This document shows, piece by piece, positions 1 to 6,932 of a stretch of DNA of 10,463 nucleotides (its first letter is position 1; each line of letters begins with the position of its first letter). This DNA comes from Helicobacteraceae bacterium (lineage in GTDB: Bacteria > Campylobacterota > Campylobacteria > Campylobacterales > Sulfurimonadaceae), in NCBI GenBank assembly GCA_027057185.1, contig JALUJE010000195.1, positions 13,870 through 24,332 of the forward strand, in the 5' to 3' direction. The translations under genes and the position numbers were made by a program. The notes under the pieces were generated by a model. That model ran no database searches, had not been told where the DNA came from, and was given only the letters and a program-made list of their open reading frames with translations.

Positions 1-1935
1 GCATGTGATCTTCAAAATAAAACTTTGGAGTTTGGTATTGATCGCCAGCATTTTAGTGCGAAGGATCAGGCCCGTGACATCAAAGCATGGGGTCTGATTC
101 ATTATGACCCAAGTTTATGCATTTTGTGTGAAAAATGTGTGCATGTCTGTAATGAGATTATTGGTGATGATGCCATTGAAGTGAAATTTGGCGGATATAA
201 ATCGACTATTATTCCTAAAAACAGTGATACGCTTGAGTGTACCTTCTGCGGTGAATGTATCGCCGTGTGCCCGGTAGGTGCATTGGTGAGCAGTGAGTTT
301 CAGTATCGTGCCAATGCCTGGGAACTTTCGGCTATTCCCTCGACGTGTGCACACTGTTCTGCAGGATGTGCGCTGGAGTATGAGATTAAAACCGGCGGTG
401 CTGCGAGTAGTGTAACAGAAAGTATTTATCGTGTGACCAATAATTTTGAATATGTAACATTGTGTGGTGCCGGACGTTTCCATTTTGATTTTGCTGCCAA
501 TGCTTCTTCAGAGCGTGCCGATATTTCCCAAGCGCTACAGGCATTACAGGCATGTGATGCCATTCGTTTTAGCTCCATCATCACCAATGAAGAGGCGTTG
601 ATACTCCAACGGCTTAAAGAAGAACGTGGCATTAAGCTTTACAATGAGGATGCCCGGCAGTTTCAAAGATTTATGCACGCCTATGCGAGTAAGAGCGGTA
701 CCCTTCACTACAGCGCCACTTTGGCGGATGTCAAAGCGAGTGATGCTGTTATTATGATAGGGTCACGTATCAGTACGGATAATCCGGGTGTGCGTTATGC
801 CATTACGGAGGCGGCACGTCACAATGGAGCCAAAGTAAGCTACATGCATCCTATTGAAGATGTGTTAATGCAAAATACGATAACCCAGTTTGTAAAATAT
901 GAAGTGGGAACGGAAGAAGGTGTCGTGGCATTATTGGCACTGGAACTGTTGCACCATGCCAACTTGACTAGCGAAGACAGAGCCGTATTGGAGGCACTTG
1001 ATGAAGGATATTTAAGTGCAGAGTCCAATGTGGGTGAAGAGGAAGTTGCATTGATGATGCGATCGTTTCTGCGCGCTCAGAAAAAAACCTTAATTATTGG
1101 GTCGGATTTGCTGTCACATCCGCAAAGTGAGAATATTGCTAGGCTTATTGGTCTCATTGATGTCCATAGTGATTTTAGTGTGATGGTCGTACCAAAACAG
1201 GTGAATACGCTAGGGGTATCACTCATCTGTGATCTGGATGAGCAGACCCAGAGTGACAATACGGTCGGTTACAATGCGCAGGGAGATTTTGTTATCGCAT
1301 CATCGGGAGCACGGGATTTTAGTGTTCCTGCGTTGAACCAGCAAGAAGGAACCGTGGTTTCGATAGATAAGCAGGTTTTGGTGATGAATGTGGCACTGGA
1401 ATTTACGGGAAGTACTTTGAATGATCTGGCATCGGCATTAGGTATTGTGACAAAAGAGACGGTGGAATATACATGTAAATTACCTGAATCTAAAGGGTTC
1501 GAGGCGATGGCATTCGATACATTGGAAAACTTTTATGCGCCGCTGGGCGAAGATATCAGAGGATACTACTTGAATCCTGTGACGGTGGAGTATTCCGATG
1601 CCACACTGAATGATATTGACGAATTACCGGAGTTTAACGGTACGGTTTTGTATCACTGTGATCCGGTATTGCAGTTTAACAGCTATACGGCGACTCGTTC
1701 CGATGACGAAGAGCGCGCATTGGTAGGTTCTGCGCAATTTGCAATCGCCGCTAAAATCTCTGATGGGGATAGTATCGAAATGATATTTGGTACTCAGAAG
1801 ATAAGACGTCACTTTAGAGTCGATGAAACCTTAAAAGGAACTGTGGCACTGCATCCAACATTTGATCTTCCTTTAGGGATGCTTGATGGTCAATATCGAT
1901 TTGAAAAGGTAAAAATTATGAAGGTAGGTAGTTGA
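1..1935 (+). CDS. nuoG: NADH-quinone oxidoreductase subunit G, copy 1 (5' partial)
   Basis: Large iron-sulfur subunit of the complex I peripheral arm, which carries electrons toward quinone. The frame is open from base 1 and the first codons read ACDLQNKTLEFGID. This matches ECELQNYTLELGVD in the downstream copy, so the gene continues to the left and the TTG at 25 is not its start. Visible cluster ligands are the last cysteine of the N5 motif (bases 4-6), a ferredoxin-like pair CxxCxxCxxxC (cysteine codons at 118, 127, 136, 148) and CxxCxxCxxxCP (238, 247, 256, 268), and an N7-type CxxCxxxC (346, 355, 367) with a fourth cysteine at 463. The remainder resembles the cofactor-free molybdopterin-oxidoreductase-like domain of NuoG, including NTLGVSLICDLD and PALNQQEGT. 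The N1b motif and most of N5 would lie outside the window. It ends at TGA 1933-1935, just before the second nuoG, of which it is a clear paralogue. Identity as NuoG is secure; its separate role is unknown. Confidence 0.93.
   Translation, partial: ACDLQNKTLEFGIDRQHFSAKDQARDIKAWGLIHYDPSLCILCEKCVHVCNEIIGDDAIEVKFGGYKSTIIPKNSDTLECTFCGECIAVCPVGALVSSEFQYRANAWELSAIPSTCAHCSAGCALEYEIKTGGAASSVTESIYRVTNNFEYVTLCGAGRFHFDFAANASSERADISQALQALQACDAIRFSSIITNEEALILQRLKEERGIKLYNEDARQFQRFMHAYASKSGTLHYSATLADVKASDAVIMIGSRISTDNPGVRYAITEAARHNGAKVSYMHPIEDVLMQNTITQFVKYEVGTEEGVVALLALELLHHANLTSEDRAVLEALDEGYLSAESNVGEEEVALMMRSFLRAQKKTLIIGSDLLSHPQSENIARLIGLIDVHSDFSVMVVPKQVNTLGVSLICDLDEQTQSDNTVGYNAQGDFVIASSGARDFSVPALNQQEGTVVSIDKQVLVMNVALEFTGSTLNDLASALGIVTKETVEYTCKLPESKGFEAMAFDTLENFYAPLGEDIRGYYLNPVTVEYSDATLNDIDELPEFNGTVLYHCDPVLQFNSYTATRSDDEERALVGSAQFAIAAKISDGDSIEMIFGTQKIRRHFRVDETLKGTVALHPTFDLPLGMLDGQYRFEKVKIMKVGS
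1922..1931 (+). promoter_or_regulatory. Weak ribosome binding site for second nuoG, inside the end of the first
   Basis: The stretch AGGTAGGTAG lies within the last codons of nuoG copy 1. Its second AGGT is about eight bases before ATG 1938, which favours that start over TTG 1932. Placement inside the upstream gene suggests translational coupling of the two nuoG genes (inference). Confidence 0.45.
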
Positions 1936-1937
1936 AT

Positions 1938-4430
1938 ATGGGTACGATAACCATTACTATTGACGGTCAAAAGATAGCAACAAAAGAGGGGGAGTTTCTA
2001 CTCAATGCCGCACGGGCAAACGGTATTTTCATTCCGGCAATTTGTTATTTGACACGATGTAGTCCGACATTGGCATGTCGTATTTGTCTTGTTGAAGCTG
2101 ACGGTAAGCAGGTATATGCCTGTAATGCCAAAGCTAAAGAAGGTATGGAAATTGTCACATCAACGGACAATATTGATCGGGAACGTCGAGCGATTATGGA
2201 GGTGTATGACGTGAATCATCCCCTTCAGTGCGGTGTATGTGACCAATCTGGAGAGTGTGAACTTCAAAATTATACGTTGGAACTTGGAGTAGATGCACAA
2301 TCTTATGCCATTAAAGACGTTGAACGCAGTGCCATTGACTGGGGGCATATTCACTACGATCCGGGTTTGTGTATTGTCTGTGAACGATGTGTAACAGTCT
2401 GTAAAGATATGATTGGTGATACCTCATTAAAAACGGTACCACGAGGTTCTGATCCGCTGGACACCGGCTACAAAGAGACCATGCCAAAAGATGCCTATGC
2501 TATGTGGAACAAACTCAATAAATCCGTTATTGGGCTTACTTCGGGTGAAGCGATGCTCGATTGTACCAGTTGTGGAGAATGTGCTGCAGTTTGTCCCGTG
2601 GGTGCTTTGGTTGATACGGAGTTTATGTATAAATCCAATGCATGGGAGTTGACGCAGATACCGGCAACGTGCGGACACTGTAGTGCCGGGTGCCAACTCT
2701 CTTATGATGTAAAGCATGAAAGTATTGCCAACAGTGACGATAAAATTTATCGTGTTATGAATGAGTGGAACTATGTGTCATTATGTGGAGCAGGACGATA
2801 CGGATTTGATTATGAAAATCGTGGTGCAACGCGTGATGAAGTAGCATTTGCAAAAGCATTGGCAGCATTTGAACAGGCCGATACGATTCGTTTTTCTTCG
2901 ACGATCACCAATGAAGAGGCGTTGATATTACAGCGTTTAAAAGAGCAGCGTGGCTACCGTTTGATCAACTCAGAAGCCAAGTCGTTTCAAGACTTTTTAG
3001 CGTGCTATAGCAGTCTTAGCGGTACAGCGCTCTATGGCAGTGATTTAAAAGAGACGCACCAAGCTAACTTTGTTATCTCTGTGGGTACGGCACTCAAGAG
3101 TGACAATCCAAATGCACGTTATGCATTTAACAATGCTATGAAGATGAATAAAGGAGCCGGTCTCTATTTCCATCCGGTTGCCGATCCTGTTATTGAGGGA
3201 CTGGGTAAAAACGTGATGAGTATTTACCACGCGCCACTTCAAGAAGAGGCGGTTTTGTATCTGATTTTAGATCTTTTTGCCGACAAAGAGGCGCTCCCTA
3301 AGACGATTATCGATTATCTGGAAAATTTTCACAGTAAAAAGATGGTGAGTGTGACTGAAAGTGTTAAAGAAGCCGTGATAGAAAAGGTCACTAAAATTGT
3401 TGTTGATGATGAGACCGGTGAAGAGAATGAGGTGATCGAAGAGATTAAAAAAATGGTAGCAAAAACGGTTGAAAAAGAGGTGGAAGTAGAGACTAACGCA
3501 TTGCTCGATATGCTGGGTGCTCCTGAAAATTTCAACGAAATGCTGGCAAAATTTTTGAAAAAAGCCGAGACATTTTCCCTAATTGTCGGTCCGGACTGTT
3601 ATACCCACCCCAATGCCAAAAATATCGCCCGTTTGTGTGCCTTGATTGAAAAATACAGTGCCTTTAAACTGGTTATGATTCCGACACTGACCAATACGTT
3701 AGGTGTTTCATTGATTTGTGATCTGGATGATGATGCTGGAAACTATACGATTGGCTACAATGCCGAAGGTGACTTTACGCTTTCCGCTTTAGGCGAAGGT
3801 GACTTGGATATGCCGGCACTGAATCAGCAGGAAGGAACGCTGACGAGCATCAACAAGCGGGTGAATCCAACCAATGCGGCATTGGGCTATGATGGTTATG
3901 AGCTCAATGACCTTGCCAATGCATTGGGACTTGAGTGTGAACTGACGATTGATTACACGCAGCAACTGCCGACTGATCGTGGATTCCGAGCTGAGACGTT
4001 TGATGCTTTACCTAATCACTACACCAATGACGGTGTTGAAGTGAGAGGTTACCTTTTAGAGAATAAAGGTGTAAAAATAGAGGATGATGAACATATCGAT
4101 GAGATAGATACGACACTTGCTTTACCGGAGGGAGCTATCGTCTACTTGGTAAATCCGGTACGTCAATTTACCGCATTTACCAACAAAGCAGAGCAACTGC
4201 ATACAAATGGGGGCTTGTATATGAGTGAGACCTATTTAAGTGATAGTGACTTTGATGAAGGAGACACGGTAACCGTGTCAACATCATTGGGTGAGGTTAA
4301 CGTCACCGTCATTAGCGATAATAAAATTGGTGGTGCAATAGCATGTCTTCCGACATTTGATAGCAAGATAAATTCCGAAGCACTGTTTAGCGGCTATCGC
4401 TTTACTTCAGCTTCTATAAAAAAGGTGTGA
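1938..4430 (+). CDS. nuoG: NADH-quinone oxidoreductase subunit G, copy 2 (complete)
   Basis: Complete NuoG-type electron-transfer subunit of 830 residues (E. coli NuoG is about 908). Numbering is from ATG 1938. An N-terminal 2Fe-2S domain has C36, C47, C50 and C62 (N1b pattern). The N5 motif HxxxCxxCxxxxxC is H94, C98, C101, C107. Two ferredoxin-like motifs follow: C145/C148/C151/C155 and C209/C212/C215/C219 followed by Pro. An N7-type set is C245, C248, C252 and C283. The rest is the molybdopterin-oxidoreductase-like domain, with NTLGVSLICDLD and PALNQQEGT shared with copy 1. Residues about 475-519 are a charged insertion absent from copy 1. An alternative TTG start at 1932 overlaps the stop of copy 1, but ATG 1938 is preferred because it has an AGGT eight bases upstream and opens directly into the 2Fe-2S fold (MGTITITIDGQ). 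Tight spacing on both sides indicates co-transcription. The eight-cysteine segment resembles that of [FeFe] hydrogenases and formate dehydrogenases, but the nuo context settles the assignment. Confidence 0.95.
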   Translation: MGTITITIDGQKIATKEGEFLLNAARANGIFIPAICYLTRCSPTLACRICLVEADGKQVYACNAKAKEGMEIVTSTDNIDRERRAIMEVYDVNHPLQCGVCDQSGECELQNYTLELGVDAQSYAIKDVERSAIDWGHIHYDPGLCIVCERCVTVCKDMIGDTSLKTVPRGSDPLDTGYKETMPKDAYAMWNKLNKSVIGLTSGEAMLDCTSCGECAAVCPVGALVDTEFMYKSNAWELTQIPATCGHCSAGCQLSYDVKHESIANSDDKIYRVMNEWNYVSLCGAGRYGFDYENRGATRDEVAFAKALAAFEQADTIRFSSTITNEEALILQRLKEQRGYRLINSEAKSFQDFLACYSSLSGTALYGSDLKETHQANFVISVGTALKSDNPNARYAFNNAMKMNKGAGLYFHPVADPVIEGLGKNVMSIYHAPLQEEAVLYLILDLFADKEALPKTIIDYLENFHSKKMVSVTESVKEAVIEKVTKIVVDDETGEENEVIEEIKKMVAKTVEKEVEVETNALLDMLGAPENFNEMLAKFLKKAETFSLIVGPDCYTHPNAKNIARLCALIEKYSAFKLVMIPTLTNTLGVSLICDLDDDAGNYTIGYNAEGDFTLSALGEGDLDMPALNQQEGTLTSINKRVNPTNAALGYDGYELNDLANALGLECELTIDYTQQLPTDRGFRAETFDALPNHYTNDGVEVRGYLLENKGVKIEDDEHIDEIDTTLALPEGAIVYLVNPVRQFTAFTNKAEQLHTNGGLYMSETYLSDSDFDEGDTVTVSTSLGEVNVTVISDNKIGGAIACLPTFDSKINSEALFSGYRFTSASIKKV
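3360..3494 (+). other. Charged Val/Glu/Lys-rich insertion in the second NuoG
   Basis: Codons for about residues 475-519 of NuoG copy 2 encode a run dominated by Val, Glu, Lys and Ile (for example VKEAVIEKVTKIVV and KTVEKEVEVE) around a short acidic turn, DDETGEENE. By-eye alignment to copy 1 between the shared flanks (…LE… before and …LIVG/LIIG… after) leaves no counterpart. The frame is intact. It is probably a surface-exposed helical hairpin or coiled coil, but structure and function are inference. Confidence 0.6.
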
Positions 4431-4433
4431 TAG

Positions 4434-5414
4434 ATGGATGTAGCATTTATTATTGAGACAATCATAAAAATTGTCGTACTATTGCTGGTTTTTTCAGCTT
4501 TGGCAGGATTTGGTACGTACTTTGAGCGTAAAGTATTGGCATTTATGCAACGCCGTTTGGGACCCATGCATGTAGGACCGTACGGGTTACTGCAAATTGC
4601 AGCCGATGGTGTCAAACTGTTTACAAAAGAGGATATTATTCCTCAAAATGTCGTTGCGCCTATTTTTAAAATTGCACCGGTGATTACTGCGGCAACAGCC
4701 TTTATGGCAGCAGCAGCCATTCCTTTTGTACCTGAGTTTACGCTCTTTGGCTACACCGTCCGTCCCATAATTTCCGATGTTAACATCGGGGTACTTTATG
4801 TGGTTGGTGTTATGGCAATCGGTCTATACGGTCCGCTGCTTGGCGGTATGGCATCAGCAAATAAATGGTCGCTGATCTCGGCGGCACGTGCGGCATCGGT
4901 ATTTATTTCGTATGAAGTGGTGACGGGTCTGGCACTGTTGGCACCGATTATGTTAGTAGGATCATTGTCATTAATCGATATGAATAATTACCAAAGTGAC
5001 GGGTGGATGATCTGGTCGCAGCCGGTTGCTTTCATTCTTTTTGTGATTGCCACGTTTGCCGAGACGGGACGAACACCGTTTCACCTCATTGCCAATGACC
5101 ATGAGATTATTGATGGTTTTGGTACAGAGTATTCAGGTATGCGATGGGGTCTGTTCTTTATTGGAGAGTATGCCAATATGTTTTTTATCTCTTTTGTGAC
5201 TGCACTGATCTTTTTAGGCGGTTTTGGTGATGGCAGCCTTTTAGGTGCATTGGCACTTTTAGGTAAAGTAGCGTTTCTCTTTTTCTTTTTCTTGTGGACG
5301 CGTGCCGCATGGCCAGATGTACGGCCGGATCAATTGATGTGGCTCTGTTGGAAAGTGTTAATGCCAATCGCTATTCTCAATATAGTCGTGACCGGCTTCA
5401 TAGTAATGTTTTAG
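4434..5414 (+). CDS. nuoH: NADH-quinone oxidoreductase subunit H
   Basis: Membrane subunit at the junction of the two complex I arms, forming much of the quinone-binding chamber and the entry to the proton path. It is 326 residues (E. coli about 325) with roughly eight hydrophobic segments. Family signatures visible are ERKVLAFMQRRLGP (residues 31-44), then HVGPYGLLQIAADGVKL and KED, SYEV with E161, and TEYSGMRWGLFFIGEYANM. The cytoplasmic loop before the last motif reads PFHLIANDHE (residues 215-224), where the family usually has a PFDLPEAE-type sequence, so the normally acidic residues are partly replaced. Start ATG 4434 follows the nuoG stop by three bases and has AAAGGTG about six bases upstream. 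The order G-H-I supports the call. Confidence 0.97.
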   Translation: MDVAFIIETIIKIVVLLLVFSALAGFGTYFERKVLAFMQRRLGPMHVGPYGLLQIAADGVKLFTKEDIIPQNVVAPIFKIAPVITAATAFMAAAAIPFVPEFTLFGYTVRPIISDVNIGVLYVVGVMAIGLYGPLLGGMASANKWSLISAARAASVFISYEVVTGLALLAPIMLVGSLSLIDMNNYQSDGWMIWSQPVAFILFVIATFAETGRTPFHLIANDHEIIDGFGTEYSGMRWGLFFIGEYANMFFISFVTALIFLGGFGDGSLLGALALLGKVAFLFFFFLWTRAAWPDVRPDQLMWLCWKVLMPIAILNIVVTGFIVMF

Positions 5415-5418
5415 GGGG
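5413..5418 (+). promoter_or_regulatory. Ribosome binding site of nuoI overlapping the nuoH stop
   Basis: AGGGGG begins within the TAG stop of nuoH. It is two bases before ATG 5421 and five before ATG 5424. The spacing argues for the second ATG as the true start of nuoI and for coupling to nuoH translation (inference). Confidence 0.5.
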
Positions 5419-5420
5419 CA

Positions 5421-6041
5421 ATGATGAGTGTAGAACAATTTCAAGACAGAAATGTTGGTAAACAGAACTACGTTACGGTTGATATAGAAGATTATCCGGT
5501 TACGGGTATGGATAAATTTCGACGGGTATGTCGGCGGACATTTCGAGGGGAACTGTTTGTAGGACTTTGGGTAGTACTTCGTGAAATGTTCAAATTTGAT
5601 ATTCACACGGTACAGTATCCTAAAGAGAAACTTCCGTTAGGACCGCGATATCGAGCCATTCATCAGATGCAACGTCTCTGGGAGTCCGGAACGGAACGCT
5701 GTATTGGATGTGGACTTTGTGAAAAAATTTGTATCTCAGACTGTATTCGTATGGACACGCGTATTGATGAGAACTCTCGAAAAGAGGTTACGCAATACAG
5801 TATTAATTTGGGACGTTGTATCTTTTGTGGCTATTGCGCCGAGGTCTGTCCCGAACTGGCTATTGTTCATGGCGGTGAATACGAAAATGCTTCGGAACAG
5901 CGAGCACATTTTACTTTATATGAAGATATGCTTACGCCAGTAGATGATGCCATAGCACAGAAGCAAAAAGAGTTTCCCGGCTTTGGTGCCATTACACCAT
6001 ATGAAGACGAGCGCGTTACTAAAACGCCGCTTGCATATTAA
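5421..6041 (+). CDS. nuoI: NADH-quinone oxidoreductase subunit I (two [4Fe-4S] clusters)
   Basis: Ferredoxin-like subunit carrying clusters N6a and N6b between NuoG and the terminal N2 cluster next to quinone. Of 206 residues (E. coli about 180), the two motifs are C94/C97/C100/C104 and C133/C136/C139/C143. The second is followed by Pro, whereas the first has Ile where Pro is usual, then a further cysteine at 108 (E. coli NuoI also has a cysteine at that spot). An N-terminal stretch around residues 45-70 contains the partly hydrophobic region (GELFVGLWVVLREMF) that docks on the membrane arm in this family. The C-terminal tail is hydrophilic. Two adjacent ATGs (5421, 5424) are possible; the AGGGGG at 5413-5418 is better spaced for 5424, giving MSVEQF and 205 residues. 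Confidence 0.96.
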   Translation: MMSVEQFQDRNVGKQNYVTVDIEDYPVTGMDKFRRVCRRTFRGELFVGLWVVLREMFKFDIHTVQYPKEKLPLGPRYRAIHQMQRLWESGTERCIGCGLCEKICISDCIRMDTRIDENSRKEVTQYSINLGRCIFCGYCAEVCPELAIVHGGEYENASEQRAHFTLYEDMLTPVDDAIAQKQKEFPGFGAITPYEDERVTKTPLAY

Positions 6042-6045
6042 GGAG
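6040..6045 (+). promoter_or_regulatory. Ribosome binding site of nuoJ
   Basis: AAGGAG overlaps the TAA stop of nuoI and lies five bases before ATG 6051, a strong Shine-Dalgarno match that fixes the nuoJ start. Confidence 0.7.
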
Positions 6046-6050
6046 TTGAC

Positions 6051-6623
6051 ATGTTTGAAGCAATAGCGTTTTATCTTTTTGCTTTTTTGACTACTGTCAT
6101 GTTTATCATTACGGTTATGTCAAAACATGCACTGTATTCTATGACCGCTTTGGCTGCGGGAATGATTTTTATTTCAGCCTTCTTCTTTATGTTGGGAGCT
6201 GACTTTTTAGGTGCCGTACAGATTATCGTGTATACGGGAGCGGTCATGGCACTGTATGCATTTGGTATGATGTTTTTTGATTCAACGCGAGAACTCAAAG
6301 AGAAGACAACGCCGTCGCTACTTGTCTTTGGACTCGGAGGTATGGCGGCACTGTTAACGGTGATTATTGTGGCTGCTCCCATTGTATCTGGCAATATTAC
6401 TGCGGCGTATCCGATTGTTGAAGGTGTCGGCAATACCCAAGCCGTGGGTATGGTGCTTTTTACCAAGTATTTGATCCCGTTTGAAGTTGCGGCAGTTATG
6501 CTGCTTGTTGCTATGATTTCAGGCATTGTACTCGCCGGTAAGAAGATGGATGTTTCGCTGACTTTGGTTGAAGATGATGAGACATCTCGACTTGATACAG
6601 AAAAAGAAAAGGCAACGTCATGA
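6051..6623 (+). CDS. nuoJ: NADH-quinone oxidoreductase subunit J
   Basis: Small membrane-arm subunit between NuoH and NuoK/N; in known structures its third helix switches conformation during proton pumping. The 190-residue protein (E. coli about 184) has about five hydrophobic segments and a hydrophilic, charged C-terminal tail. The third-helix signature is clear: AVQIIVYTGAVMALYAFGMM, with Y61 and G63 at the positions typical of the family. The gene follows nuoI by nine bases and its stop overlaps the start of nuoK in an ATGA arrangement, so translation of J and K is probably coupled. Confidence 0.95.
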   Translation: MFEAIAFYLFAFLTTVMFIITVMSKHALYSMTALAAGMIFISAFFFMLGADFLGAVQIIVYTGAVMALYAFGMMFFDSTRELKEKTTPSLLVFGLGGMAALLTVIIVAAPIVSGNITAAYPIVEGVGNTQAVGMVLFTKYLIPFEVAAVMLLVAMISGIVLAGKKMDVSLTLVEDDETSRLDTEKEKATS

Positions 6624-6928
6624 TGGAAATAGGTCTAAATCACTACCTTGTACTTTCAACAATATTGTTTGCAATTGGATTGTTGGGGGTTATGCGCCGC
6701 CGAAATCTCTTAATGCTCTTTTTTGCTACCGAGATTTTGTTGAATTCGGTCAACATTGCTTTTGCGGCAATATCACATTTTTACGGAGATCTGAGCGGTC
6801 AGATGTTTGCTTTTTTTGTGATTGCCATCGCTGCATCCGAAGTGGCTGTAGGTCTAGGTCTGCTGGTCGTTTGGTTTAAACGTAGTGGATCGATTGATCT
6901 TGAAACTCTAAAATCGATGCGAGGATAA
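6620..6928 (+). CDS. nuoK: NADH-quinone oxidoreductase subunit K
   Basis: Small membrane-arm proton-channel subunit, homologous to MrpC. Of 102 residues (E. coli about 100), it shows three hydrophobic helices. The two membrane glutamates essential in the family are present, E38 in the second helix (FFATEILLNSVN) and E74 in the third (IAASEVAVGLGLLVVW), at the same 36-residue separation as E36 and E72 of E. coli. It begins at ATG 6620, overlapping the nuoJ TGA by four bases; a second ATG at 6623 would remove one residue. AAAGG at 6608-6612 is seven bases before the first ATG. nuoL begins four bases after its stop. Confidence 0.96.
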   Translation: MMEIGLNHYLVLSTILFAIGLLGVMRRRNLLMLFFATEILLNSVNIAFAAISHFYGDLSGQMFAFFVIAIAASEVAVGLGLLVVWFKRSGSIDLETLKSMRG

Positions 6929-6932
6929 TAGT

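Noticed and set aside
115..483. Minus-strand open frame opposite nuoG copy 1
   Set aside because: It is fully covered by conserved NuoG cluster motifs on the plus strand, and the translation looks unstructured.
25..1935. nuoG copy 1 as a complete gene starting at TTG 25, lacking its 2Fe-2S domain
   Set aside because: The frame is open from base 1 and encodes the end of the N5 motif before position 25, so the apparent short form is caused by the window edge.
5700..5750. Damaged first [4Fe-4S] motif in NuoI, because Pro after the fourth cysteine is Ile
   Set aside because: All four ligand cysteines are present at normal spacing; the Pro is not a ligand and the change is probably tolerated.
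6071..6526. Minus-strand open frame of about 151 codons
   Set aside because: It lies wholly inside nuoJ, has no recognisable domain, and is explained as an antisense shadow of a membrane-protein gene.
6568..6879. Plus-strand open frame spanning the nuoJ/nuoK junction
   Set aside because: It is out of frame with two well-supported genes and its translation matches no family I recognise.
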